DNA from: Hippophae tibetana
Lineage: Eukaryota; Streptophyta; Magnoliopsida; Rosales; Elaeagnaceae
Length of the DNA stretch: 64,000 bases
Reading direction: 5' to 3'
NCBI GenBank assembly: GCA_037013495.1
Contig: CM072810.1
Coordinates: 71,842,449-71,906,448 of the forward strand
Shown in pieces: positions 25,201 to 38,900 of the stretch. The notes under the pieces were generated by a model. It saw nothing but the letters and a program-made list of their open reading frames with translations. It was not told where the DNA came from and searched no databases. The number at the start of each line of letters is the position of its first letter. Position 1 is the first letter of the stretch. The translations under genes and the position numbers were made by a program.

Positions 25201-28200
25201 TAAAAAGGAACTACGAAATTAAATCCACACACGAAATCAACATCAATAAGTCCCTAAAACCCCAACCTTTTGACGCCAAAAAAAATGATCACTTCTTTTG
25301 ATGTGTCGAATACAATCTTTCCATCAAGAACACTTGGAAGAAAAGTACAAACCTTGGTAAAAAATATTTTCATTAATTATACTAGTTCTTCCTCCATAAA
25401 AATGATGTTGTTTTCTTATATAAGAAACAAAACGCTACCCGTAATACAACCTTAGTGGGGATATTTAGTTGTGATATGTGCTTAATCAATCCGTAAATAA
25501 GAAAAGCATAAAAATACGTATGATAAATAAGACAAATTAAATTCCACAATTCAGTAGAAACAAAATCGCTAAACATAAGAGGCTCATAATTAAATAAAAC
25601 AGAACTAATTGCTTCCCCCATTAATCTTTCCATTTGATATTCCAAATCTATCCCTTGTGAAGGATCATGAGAATCTTTGTTTGATCTACAGAATATTTGT
25701 TAGATATTGAGAACTTTAGAATTGTTTTAAACACACTCTTGGTTAGCAACTCAATCGCTCTTGTGGTGGCATTGAAAAAAAACAAATGTAAAAAAAAACG
25801 GAATATGTGCGACGAATATTTTAAACTCTCGGTAGGTGGTGTAAACGGAGTAATTTGGTTTCAAAAAAATATATTCTTAGGAATCCATGCTCTGATTATA
25901 GGAATCTTTACATGCTTCGATATTATATATTATATTAAAAGTTCCGTCACCCGAGTAAAAAGTAGTGGCCGTGTAAAATTGGAATTGTGATTTAACAAAT
26001 GTTCTTTTTTTAATATTGTATACAGTAGAACCCATCTTCTTAGTCCCTAAAATTTGTTTTATGAAGAACAATGATTGATTGAGTGTAGAAATAAAGATTA
26101 AGACTAAGAGACGAAGATTTAAAAAGGAACTACGAAATTAAATCCACACACGAAATCAACATCAATAAGTCCCTAAAACCCCACCCTTTTGACGCCAAAA
26201 AAAATGATCACTCCTTTTGATGTGTCGAACACAATCTTTCCATCAAGAACACTAGGAAGAAAAGTACAAAGCTTGGTAAAAAATATTTTCATTAATTATA
26301 CTACTTCTTCCTCCATAAAAATGTTGTTGTTTTCTCATATAAGAAACAAAACCCTACCCGTAATGCAACCTTGGTGGGGATATTTAGTTGTGACATGTCC
26401 TTAATCAATCCGTAAATAAGAAAAGCATAAAAATACGTATGATAAATAAGACAAATTAAATTCCACAATTCAGTAGAAACAAAATCGCTAAACATAAGAG
26501 GCTCATAATTAAATAAAACAGAACTAATTGCTTCCCCCATTAATCTTTCCATTTGATATTCCAAATCTATCCCTTGTGAAGGATCATGAGAATCTTTGTT
26601 TGATCTACAGAATATTTGTTAGATATTGAGAACTTTAGAATTGTTTTAAACACACTCTTGGTTAGCAACTCAATCGCTCTTGTGGTGGCATTGAAAAAAA
26701 ACAAATGTAAAAAAAAACGGAATATGTGCGACGAATATTTTAAACTCTCGGTAGATGGTGTAAATGGAGTAATTTGGTTTCAAAAAAATATATTCTTAGG
26801 AATCCATGCTCTGATTATAGGAATCTTTACATGCTTCGATATTATATATTATATTAAAAGTTCCGTCACCCGAGTCAAAAGTAATGGCCGTGTAAAATTG
26901 GAATTGTGATTTAAAAAATGTTCTTTTTTTAATATTGTAAACAGTAGAACCCATCTTCTTAGTCCATACAATTTGTTTTATCAAGAACAATGATTGATTG
27001 AGCGTAGAAATAAAGATTAAGACTAATAGACGAAGATTTAAAAAAGAACTACGAAATTAAATCCACACACGAAATCAACATCAATAAGTCCCTAAAACCC
27101 CACCCTTTTGACGCCAAAAAAAATGATCACTCCTTTTGATGTGTCGAACACAATCTTTCCATCAAGAACACTAGGAAGAAAAGTACAAAGCTTGGTAAAA
27201 AATATTTTCATTAATTATACTACTTCTTCCTCCATAAAAATGTTGTTGTTTTCTCATATAAGAAACAAAACCCTACCCGTAATGCAACCTTGGTGGGGAT
27301 ATTTAGTTGTGACATGTCCTTAATCAATCCGTAAATAAGAAAAGCATAAAAATACGTATGATAAATAAGACAAATTAAATTCCACAATTTAGTAGAAACA
27401 AAATCGCTAAACATAAGAGGCTCATAATTAAATAAAACAGAACTAATTGCTTCCCCCATTAATCTTTCCATTTGATATTCCAAATCTATCCCTAGTGAAG
27501 GATCATGAATATCTTTGTATGATCTACAAAATATTTGTTAGATATTGAGAACTTTAGAATTGTTTTAAACACACTCTTGGTTAGCAACTCAATCGCTCTT
27601 GTGGTGGCATTGAAAAAAAACAAATGTAAAAAAAAACGGAATATGTGCGACGAAAATTTTAAACTCTCGGTAGGTGATGGAAACGGAGTAATTTGGTTTC
27701 AAAAAAATATATTCTTAGGAATCCATGCTCTGATTATAGGAATCTTTACATGCTTCGATATTATATATTATATTAAAAGTTCCGTCACCCGAGTAAAAAG
27801 TAATGGCCGTGTAAAATTGGAATTGTGATTTAACAAATGTTCTTTTTTAAATATTGTAAACAGTAGAACGCATCTTCTTAGTCCCTACAATTTTTTTTAT
27901 GAATAACAATGATTGATTGTGTGTAGAAATAAAGATTAAGACTAAGAGACGAAGATTTAAAAAAGAACTACGAAATTAAATCCACACACGAAATCAACAT
28001 CAATAAGTCCCTAAAACCCCAACCTTTTGACGCCAAAAAAAATGATCACTCCCTTTGATGTATCAAATACAATCATTCCATCAAGGGCACTTGGAAGAAA
28101 AGTACAAAGCTTGGTAAAAAATATTTTCATTAATTATACTACTTCTTCCTCCATAAAAATGTTGTTGTTTTCTCATATAAGAAACAAAACCCTACCCGTA

Positions 28201-30300
28201 ATGCAACCTTGGTGGGGATATTTAGTTGTGACATGTCCTTAATCAATCCGTAAATAAGAAAAGCATAAAAATACGTATGATAAATAAGACAAATTAAATT
28301 CCACAATTTAGTAGAAACAAAATCGCTAAACATAAGAGGCTCATAATTAAATAAAACAGAACTAATTGCTTCCCCCATTAATCTTTCCATTTGATATTCC
28401 AAATCTATCCCTAGTGAAGGATCATGAATATCTTTGTATGATCTACAAAATATTTGTTAGATATTGAGAACTTTAGAATTGTTTTAAACACACTCTTGGT
28501 TAGCAACTCAATCGCTCTTGTGGTGGCATTGAAAAAAAACAAATGTAAAAAAAAACGGAATATGTGCGACGAAAATTTTAAACTCTCGGTAGGTGATGGA
28601 AACGGAGTAATTTGGTTTCAAAAAAATATATTCTTAGGAATCCATGCTCTGATTATAGGAATCTTTACATGCTTCGATATTATATATTATATTAAAAGTT
28701 CCGTAACCCGAGTCAAAAGTAATGGCCGTGTAAAATTGGAATTGAGATTTAACAAATGTTCTTTTTTTAATATTGTAAACAGTAGAACCCATCTTCTTTT
28801 TCCCTAAATTGTTTTTATGAAGAACAAAGATTGATTGAGCGTAGAAATAAAGATTAAGACTAAGAGACAAAGATTTAAAAAAGAACTACGAAATTAAATC
28901 CACACACGAAATCAACATCAATAAGTCCCTAAAACCCCAACCTTTTGACGCCAAAAAAAATGATCACTCCCTTTGATGTATCAAATACAATCATTCCATC
29001 AAGGGCACTTGGAAGAAAAGTACAAAGCTTGGTAAAAAATATTTTCATTAATTATACTACTTCTTCCTCCATAAAAATGTTGTTGTTTTCTCATATAAGA
29101 AACAAAACCCTACCCGTAATGCAACCTTGGTGGGGATATTTAGTTGTGACATGTCCTTAATCAATCCGTAAATAAAAAAAGCATAAAAATACGTATGATA
29201 AATAAGACAAATTAAATTCCACAATTTAGTAGAAACAAAATCGCTAAACATAAGAGGCTCATAATTAAATAAAACAGAACTAATTGCTTCCCCCATTAAT
29301 CTTTCCATTTGATATTCCAAATCTATCCCTAGTGAAGGATCATGAATATCTTTGTATGATCTACAAAATATTTGTTAGATATTGAGAACTTTAGAATTTT
29401 TTTAAACACACTCTTGGTTAGCAACTCAATCGCTCTTGTGGTGGCATTGAAAAAAAACAAATGTAAAAAAAAACGGAATATGTGCGACGAAAATTTTAAA
29501 CTCTCGGTAGGTGATGTAAACGGAGTAATTTGGTTTCAAAAAAATATATTCTTAGGAATCCATGCTCTGATTATAGGAATCTTTACATGCTTCGATTTTA
29601 TATATTATATTAAAAGTTCCGTCACCCGAGTAAAAAGTAATGGCCGTGTAAAATTGGAATTGAGATTTAACAAATGTTCTTTTTTAAATATTGTAAACAG
29701 TAGAACCCATCTTCTTAGTCCCTACAATTTTTTTTATGAAGAACAAAGATTGATTGTGTGTAGAAATAAAAATTAAGACTAAGAGACAAAGATTTAAAAA
29801 AGAACTACGAAATTAAATCCACACACGATATCAACATCAATAAGTCCCTAAAACCCCAACCTTTTGACGCCAAAAAAAATGATCACTCCCTTTGATGTAT
29901 CAAATACAATCATTCCGTCAAGGGCACTTGGAAGAAAAGTACAAAGCTTGGTAAAAAATATTTTCATTAATTATACTACTTCTTCCTCCATAAAAATGGA
30001 GTTGTTTTCTCATATAAGAAACAAAACCCTACCCGTAATGCAACCTTGGTGGGGATATTTAGTTGTGACATGTCCTTAATCAATCCGTAAATAAGAAAAG
30101 CATAAAAATACGTATGATAAATAAGACAAATTAAATTCCACAATTGAGTAGACACAAAATCGCTAAACATAAGAGGCTCATAATTAAATAAAACAGAACT
30201 AATTGCTTCCCCCATTAATCTTTCCATTTGATATTCCAAATCTATCCCTTGTGAAGCATCATGAATATCTTTGTTTGATCTACAGAATATTTGTTAGATA
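25201..30300 (+). repeat. Block 7: middle subfamily, monomers 28.5-33
   Basis: The second halves switch first to CTTTTGATGTGTCGAA with CAATCTTTCC (monomers 28-30) and then to GATGTATCAAATAC with CATCAAGGGCAC (monomers 31-33). From monomer 29 on, TTAGTGGGG becomes TTGGTGGGG and CATGTGCTTAATC becomes CATGTCCTTAATC in the same copies. Neighbouring monomers resemble each other most at one-monomer spacing: 26,189 to 27,108, and 28,027 to 28,945 to 29,864. This suggests monomer-by-monomer spread rather than dimer amplification here. Confidence 0.83.
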
Positions 30301-33300
30301 TTGAGAACTTTAGAATTGTTTTAAACACACTCTTGGTTAGCAACTCAATCGCTCTTATGGTGGAATTGAAAAAAAACAAATGTAAAAAAAAAACGGAATA
30401 TGTGCGACGAAAATTTTAAACGCTCGGTAGGTGATGTAAACGGTGTAATTTGGTTTCAAAAAAATATATTCTTAGGAATCCATGCTCTGATTATCGGAAT
30501 CTTTACATGCTTCGATATTATATATTATATTAAAAGTTCCGTCACCCGAGTAAAAAGTAATGGCCGTGTAAAATTGGAATTGAGATTTAACAAATGTTCT
30601 TTTTTTAATATTGTAAACAGTAGAACCCATCTTCTTAGTCCCTACAATTTGTTTTATCAAGAACAATGATTGATTGAGTGTAGAAATAAAGATTAAGACT
30701 AAGAGACGAAGATTTAAAAAGGAACTACGAAATTAAATCCACACACGAAATCAACATCAATAAGTCCCTAAAACCCAAACCTTTTGACGCCAAAAAAAAT
30801 GATCACTCCTTTTGATGTGTCGAATACAATCTTTCCATCAAGAACACTTGGAAGAAAAGTACAAAGCTTGGTAAAAAATATTTTCATTAATTATACTAGT
30901 TCTTCCTCCATAAAAATGATGTTGTTTTCTTATATAAGAAACAAAACCCTACCCGTAATGCAACCTTAGTGGGGATATTTAGTTGTGATATGTGCTTAAT
31001 CAATCCGTAAATAAGAAAAGCATAAAAATACGTATGATAAATAAGACAAATTAAATTCCACAATTCATTAGAAACAAAATCGCTAAACATAAGAGGCTCA
31101 TAATTAAATAAAACAGAACTAATTACTTCCCCCATGAATCTTTCCATTTGATATTCCAAATCTATCCCTTGTGAAGCATCATGAGAATCTTTGTTTGATC
31201 TTAAGAATATTTGTTAGATATTGAGAACTTTAGAATTGTTTTAAACACACTCTTGGTAGCAACTCAATCGCTCTTATGGTGGCATTGAAAAAAAACAAAT
31301 GTAAAAAAAAACGGAATATGTGCGACGAAAATTTTAAACTCTCGGTAGGTGATGTAAAGGGTGTAATTTGGTTTCAAAAAAATATATTCTTAGGAATCCA
31401 TGCTCTGATTGTAGGAATCTTTACATGCTTCGATATTATATATTATATTAAAAGTTCCGTCACCCGAGTCAAAAGTAATACCCGTGTAAAATTGGAATTG
31501 TGATTTAAAAAATGTTCTTTTTTTAATATTGTAAACAGTAGAACCCATCTTCTTAGTCCCTACAATTGGTTTTATGAAGAACAATGATTGATTGAGCGTA
31601 GAAATAATGATTAAGACTAATAGACGAAGATTTAAAAAGGAACTACGAAATTAAATACACACACGAAATCAACATCAATAAGTCCATAAAACCCCAACCT
31701 TTTGACGCCAAAAAAAATGCTCACTCCCTTTGATGTGTCGAATACAATCATTCCATCAAGAACACTGGGAAGAAAAGTACAAAGCTTGGTAAAAAATATT
31801 TTCATTAATTATACTACTTCTTCCTCCAAAAACATGTTGTTGTTTTCTCATATAAGAAACAAAACCCTACCCGTAATGCAACCTTGGTGGGGATATTTAG
31901 TTGTGACATGTCCTTAATCAATCCGTAAATAAGAAAAGCATAAAAATACGTATGATAAATAAGACAAATTAAATTCCACAATTGAGTAGACACAAAATCG
32001 CTAAACATAAGAGGCTCATAATTAAATAAAACAGAACTAATTGCTTCCCCCATTAATCTTTCCATTTGATATTCCAAATCTATCCCTTGTGAAGCATCAT
32101 GAATATCTTTGTTTGATCTACAGAATATTTGTTAGATATTGAGAACTTTAGAATTGTTTTAAACACACTCTTGGTTAGCAACTCAATCGCTCTTATGGTG
32201 GAATTGAAAAAAAACAAATGTAAAAAAAAACGGAATATGTGCGACGAAAATTTTAAACGCTCGGTAGGTGATGTAAACGGTGTAATTTGGTTTCAAAAAA
32301 ATATATTCTTAGGAATCCATGCTCTGATTATAGGAATCTTTACATGCTTCGATATTATATATTATATTAAAAGTTCCGTCACCCGAGTAAAAAGTAATGG
32401 CCGTGTAAAATTGGAATTGAGATTTAACAAATGTTCTTTTTTTAATATTGTAAACAGTAGAACGCATCTTCTTAGTCCCTACAATTTGTTTTATCAAGAA
32501 CAATGATTGATTGTGTGTAGAAATAAAGATTAAGACTAAGAGACGAAGATTTAAAAAGGAACTACGAAATTAAATCCACACACGAAATCAACATCAATAA
32601 GTCCCTAAAACCCAAACCTTTTGACGCCAAAAAAAATGATCACTCCTTTTGATGTGTCGAATACAATCTTTCCATCAAGAACACTTGGAAGAAAAGTACA
32701 AAGCTTGGTAAAAAATATTTTCATTAATTATACTAGTTCTTCCTCCATAAAAATGATGTTGTTTTCTTATATAAGAAACAAAACCCTACCCGTAATGCAA
32801 CCTTAGTGGGGATATTTAGTTGTGACATGTGCTTAATCAATCCGTAAATAAGAAAAGCATAAAAATACGTATGATAAATAAGACAAATTAAATTCCAAAA
32901 TTCAGTAGAAACAAAATCGCTAAACATAAGAGGCTCATAATTAAATAAAACAGAACTAATTACTTCCCCCATGAATCTTTCCATTTGATATTCCAAATCT
33001 ATCCCTTGTGAAGCATCATGAGAATCTTTGTTTGATCTATAGAATATTTGTTAGATATTGAGAACTTTAGAATTGTTTTAAACACACTCTTGGTAGCAAC
33101 TCAATCGCTCTTATGGTGGCATTGAAAAAAAACAAATGTAAAAAAAAACGGAATATGTGCGACGAAAATTTTAAACTCTCGGTAGGTGATGTAAAGGGTG
33201 TAATTTGGTTTCAAAAAAATATATTCTTAGGAATCCATGCTCTGATTGTAGGAATCTTTACATGCTTCGATATTATATATTATATTAAAAGTTCCGTCAC

Positions 33301-35900
33301 CCGAGTCAAAAGTAATGGCCGTGTAAAATTGGAATTGTGATTTAAAAAATGTTCTTTTTTTAATATTGTAAACAGTAGAACCCATCTTCTTAGTCCCTAC
33401 AATTTGTTTTATCAAGAACAATGATTGATTGAGTGTAGAAATAAAGATTAAGACTAAGAGACGAAGATTTAAAAAGGAACTATGAAATTAAATCCACACA
33501 CGAAATCAACATCAATAAGTCCCTAAAACCCAAACCTTTTGACGCCAAAAAAAATGATCACTCCTTTTGATGTGTCGAATACAATCTTTCCATCAAGAAC
33601 ACTTGGAAGAAAAGTACAAAGCTTGGTAAAAAATATTTTCATTAATTATACTAGTTCTTCCTCCATAAAAATGATGTTGTTTTCTTATATAAGAAACAAA
33701 ACCCTACCCGTAATGCAACCTTAGTGGGGATATTTAGTTGTGATATGTGCTTAATCAATCCGTAAATAAGAAAAGCATAAAAATACGTATGATAAATAAG
33801 ACAAATTAAATTCCACAATTCATTAGAAACAAAATCGCTAAACATAAGAGGCTCATAATTAAATAAAACAGAACTAATTACTTCCCCCATGAATCTTTCC
33901 ATTTGATATTCCAAATCTATCCCTTGTGAAGCATCATGAGAATCTTTGTTTGATCTTAAGAATATTTGTTAGATATTGAGAACTTTAGAATTGTTTTAAA
34001 CACACTCTTGGTAGCAACTCAATCGCTCTTATGGTGGCATTGAAAAAAAACAAATGTAAAAAAAAACGGAATATGTGCGACGAAAATTTTAAACTCTCGG
34101 TAGGTGATGTAAATGGTGTAATTTGGTTTCAAAAAAATATATTCTTAGGAATCCATGCTCTGATTGTAGGAATCTTTACATGCTTCGATATTATATATTA
34201 TATTAAAAGTTCCGTCACCCGAGTCAAAAGTAATGGCCGTGTAAAATTGAAATTGTGATTTAAAAAATGTTCTTTTTTTAATATTGTAAACAGTAGAACC
34301 CATCTTCTTAGTCCCTACAATTGGTTTTATGAAGAACAATGATTGATTGAGCGTAGAAATAATGATTAAGACTAATAGACGAAGATTTAAAAAGGAACTA
34401 CGAAATTAAATACACACACGAAATCAACATCAATAAGTCCATAAAACCCCAACCTTTTGACGCCAAAAAAAATGCTCACTCCCTTTGATGTGTCGAATAC
34501 AATCATTCCATCAAGAACACTCGGAAGAAAAGTACAAAGCTTGGTAAAAAATATTTTCATTAATTATACTACTTCTTCCTCCAAAAACATGTTGTTGTTT
34601 TCTTATATATGAAACAAAACCCTACCCGTAATGCAACCTTAGTGTGGATATTTAGTTGTGACATGTGCTTAATCAATCCGTAAATAAGAAAAGCATAAAA
34701 ATACGTATGATAAATAAGACAAATTAAATTCCACAATTCATTAGAAACAAAATCGCTAAACATAAGAGGCTCATAATTAAATAAAACAGAACTAATTACT
34801 TCCCCCATGAATCTTTCCATTTGATATTCCAAATCTATCCCTTGTGAAGCATCATGAGAATCTTTGTTTGATCTTAAGAATATTTGTTAGATATTGAGAA
34901 CTTTAGAATTGTTTTAAACACACTCTTGGTAGCAACTCAATCGCTCTTATGGTGGCATTGAAAAAAAACAAATGTAAAAAAAAACGGAATATGTGCGACG
35001 AAAATTTTAAACTCTCGGTAGGTGATGTAAACGGAGTAATTTGGTTTCAAAAAAATATATTCTTAGGAATCCATGCTCTGATTATAGGAATCTTTACATG
35101 CTTCGATTTTATATATTATATTAAAAGTTCCGTCACCCGAGTAAAAAGTAATGGCCGTGTAAAATTGGAAATGAGATTTAACAAATGTTCTTTTTTAAAT
35201 ATTGTAAACAGTAGAACCCATCTTCTTAGTCCCTACAATTTTTTTTATGAAGAACAAAGATTGATTGTGTGTAGAAATAAAAATTAAGACTAAGAGACAA
35301 AGATTTAAAAAAGAACTACGAAATTAAATCCACACACGATATCAACATCAATAAGTCCCTAAAACCCCAACCTTTTGACGCCAAAAAAAATGATCACTCC
35401 CTTTGATGTATCAAATACAATTATTCCATCAAGGGCACTTGGAAGAAAAGTACAAAGCTTGGTAAAAAATATTTTCATTAATTATACTACTTCTTCCTCC
35501 ATAAAAATGTTGTTGTTTTCTCATATAAGAAACAAAACCCTACCCGTAATGCAACCTTGGTGGGGATATTTAGTTGTGACATGTCCTTAATCAATCCGTA
35601 AATAAGAAAAGCATAAAAATACGTATGATAAATAAGACAAATTAAATTCCACAATTGAGTAGACACAAAATCGCTAAACATAAGAGGCTCATAATTAAAT
35701 AAAACAGAACTAATTGCTTCCCCCATTAATCTTTCCATTTGATATTCCAAATCTATCCCTTGTGAAGCATCATGAGAATCTTTGTTTGATCTACAGAATA
35801 TTTGTTAGATATTGAGAACTTTAGAATTTTTTTAAAAACACTTTTGGTAGCAACTCAATCGCTCTTATGGTGGCATTGAAAAAAAACAAATGTAAAAAAA
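30301..35900 (+). repeat. Block 8: mosaic with trimer and six-monomer offsets
   Basis: The segment from about 30,690 to 31,830 matches about 33,450-34,590 at an offset of 2,755 bp. Shared rare variants are TCTTAAGAATATT (about 31,200 and 33,955), CAATTGGTTTTATG, AATAATGATTAAG, AAATGCTCACTCC and CCAAAAACATG. Separately, about 29,480-30,240 matches about 34,991-35,751 at an offset of 5,511 bp (six monomers), with a shared GATTGTGTGTAG and CACGATATCAAC. Monomers 34 and 36 carry GGTGGAATTG and AAACGCTCGG, which otherwise become common only to the right of 43 kb. Confidence 0.82.
34949..35287 (+). other. Longest ATG-initiated plus-strand ORF (112 aa), fusion by stop loss
   Basis: In monomer 39 the upstream ATG (CTTATGGTGGC) is in frame with the anchor ATG, and the usual TGA is AGA. 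The frame therefore continues through the T-rich stretch to TAA near 35,285. The peptide has a lysine-rich start, the hydrophobic segment of the 61-codon frame and a basic tail. The same TGA-to-AGA change occurs in several middle-subfamily monomers (32, 33, 34, 36, 41, 43, 45, 47 and 48). No known domain is seen. I regard it as a chance frame in satellite DNA. Confidence 0.25.
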
Positions 35901-38900
35901 AACGGAATATGTGCGACGAAAATTTTAAACTCTCGGTAGGTGATGTAAAGGGTGTAATTTGGTTTCAAAAAAATATATTCTTAGGAATCCTTGCTCTGAT
36001 TATAGGAATCTTTACATGCTTCGATTTTATATATTATATTAAAAGTTCCGTCACCCGAGTAAAAAGTAATGGCCGTGTAAAATTGGAATTGTGATTTAAC
36101 AAATGTTCTTTTTTTAAATATTGTAAACAGTAGAACGCATCTTCTTAGTCCCTACAATTTTTTTTATGAAGAACAATGATTGATTGTGTGTAGAAATAAA
36201 GATTAAGACTAAGAGACGAAGATTTAAAAAGGAACTACGAAATTAAATCCACACACTAAATCAACATCAATAAGTCCCTAAAACCCCAACCTTTTGACGC
36301 CAAAAAAAATGATCACTCCTTTTGATGTGTCGAATACAATCTTTCCATCAAGAACACTTGGAAGAAAAGTACAAAGCTTGGTAAAAAATATTTTCATTAA
36401 TTATACTAGTTCTTCCTCCATAAAAATGATGTTGTTTTCTTATATAAGAAACAAAACCCTACCCGTAATGCAACCTTAGTGGGGATGTTTAGTTGTGACA
36501 TGTGCTTAATCAATCCGCAAAATAGAAAAGCATAAAAATACGTATGATAAATAAGACAAATTAAATTCCAAAATTCAGTAGAAACAAAATCGCTAAACAT
36601 AAGAGGTTCATAATTAAATAAAACTGAACTAATTGCTTCCCCAATTAATCTTTCCATTTGATATTCCAAATCTATCCCTTGTGAAGCATCATGAGAATCT
36701 TTGTTTGATCTATAGAATATTTGTTAGATATTGAGAAGTTTAGAATTTTTTTAAACACACTTCTGGTTAGCAACTGAGTCGCTCTTATGGTGGCATTGTA
36801 AAAAACCAAAAGTAAAAAAAAATGGAATATGTGCGACGAAATTTTTAAACTCTCGGTAGGTGATGTAAAGGGTGTAATTTGGTTTCAAAAAAATATATTC
36901 TTAGGAATCCATGCTCTGATTATAGGAATCTTTACATGCTTCGATTTTATATATTAAATTAAAAGTTCTGTCACCCGAGTCAAAAGTAATGGCCGTGTAA
37001 AATTGGAATTGAGATTTAACAAATGTTCTTTTTTTAATATTGTAAACAGTAGAACCCATCTTCTTTTTCCCTAAATTTTTTTTATGAAGAACAAAGATTG
37101 ATTGAGCGTAGAAATAAAAATTAAGACTAAGAGACAAAGATTTAAAAAAGAACTACGAAATTAAATCCACACACGAAATCAACATCAATAAGTCCCTAAA
37201 ACCCCAACCTTTTGACGCCAAAAAAAATGATCACTCCCTTTGATGTATCAAATACAATCATTCCATCAAGGGCACTTGGAAGAAAAGTACAAAGCTTGGT
37301 AAAAAATATTTTCATTAATTATACTACTTCTTCCTCCATAAAAATGTTGTTGTTTTCTCATATAAGAAACAAAACCCTACCCGTAATGCAACCTTGGTGG
37401 GGATATTTAGTTGTGACATGTCCTTAATCAATCCGTAAATAAAAAAAGCATAAAAATACGTATGATAAATAAGACAAATTAAATTCCACAATTTAGTAGA
37501 AACAAAATCGCTAAACATAAGAGGCTCAAAATTAAATAAAACAGAACTAATTGCTTCCCCCATTAATCTTTCCATTTGATATTCCAAATCTATCCCTAGT
37601 GAAGGATCATGAATATCTTTGTATGATCTACAAAATATTTGTTAGATATTGAGAACTTTAGAATTGTTTTAAACACACTCTTGGTTAGCAACTCAATCGC
37701 TCTTGTGGTGGCATTGAAAAAAAACAAATGTAAAAAAAAAACGGAATATGTGCGACGAAAATTTTAAACTCTCGGTAGGTGATGTAAAGGGTGTAATTTG
37801 GTTTCAAAAAAATATATTCTTAGGAATCCTTGCTCTGATTATAGGAATCTTTACATGCTTCGATATTATATATTATATTAAAAGTTCCGTCACCCGAGTA
37901 AAAAGTAATGGCCGTGTAAAATTGGAATTGTGATTTAACAAATGTTCTTTTTTTAAATATTGTAAACAGTAGAACGCATCTTCTTAGTCCCTACAATTTT
38001 TTTTATGAAGAACAATGATTGATTGTGTGTAGAAATAAAGATTAAGACTAAGAGATGAAGATTTAAAAAGGAACTACGAAATTAAATCCACACACTAAAT
38101 CAACATCAATAAGTCCCTAAAACCCAAACCTTTTGACGCCAAAAAAAATGATCACTCCTTTTGATGTGTCGAATACAATCTTTCCATCAAGAACACTTGG
38201 AAGAAAAGTACAAAGCTTGGTAAAAAATATTTTCATTAATTATACTAGTTCTTCCTCCATAAAAATGATGTTGTTTTCTTATATAAGAAACAAAACCCTA
38301 CCCGTAATGCAACCTTAGTGGGGATGTTTAGTTGTGACATGTGCTTAATCAATCCGCAAAATAGAAAAACATAAAAATACGTATGATAAATAAGACAAAT
38401 TAAATTCCAAAATTCAGTAGAAACAAAATCGCTAAACATAAGAGGTTCATAATTAAATAAAACAGAACTAATTGCTTCCCCAATTAATCTTTCCATTTGA
38501 TATTCCAAATCTATCCCTTGTGAAGCATCATGAGAATCTTTGTTTGATCTATAGAATATTTGTTAGATATTGAGAAGTTTAGAATTTTTTTAAACACACT
38601 TCTGGTTAGCAACTGAGTCGCTCTTATGGTGGCATTGTAAAAAACCAAAAGTAAAAAAAAATGGAATATGTGCGACGAAATTTTTAAACTCTCGGTAGGT
38701 GATGTAAAGGGTGTAATTTGGTTTCAAAAAAATATATTCTTAGGAATCCATGCTCTGATTATAGGAATCTTTACATGCTTCGATTTTATATATTATATTA
38801 AAAGTTATGTCACCCGAGTCAAAAGTAATGGCCGTGTAAAATTGGAATTGAGATTTAACAAATGTTCTTTTTTTAATATTGTAAACAGTAGAACCCATCT

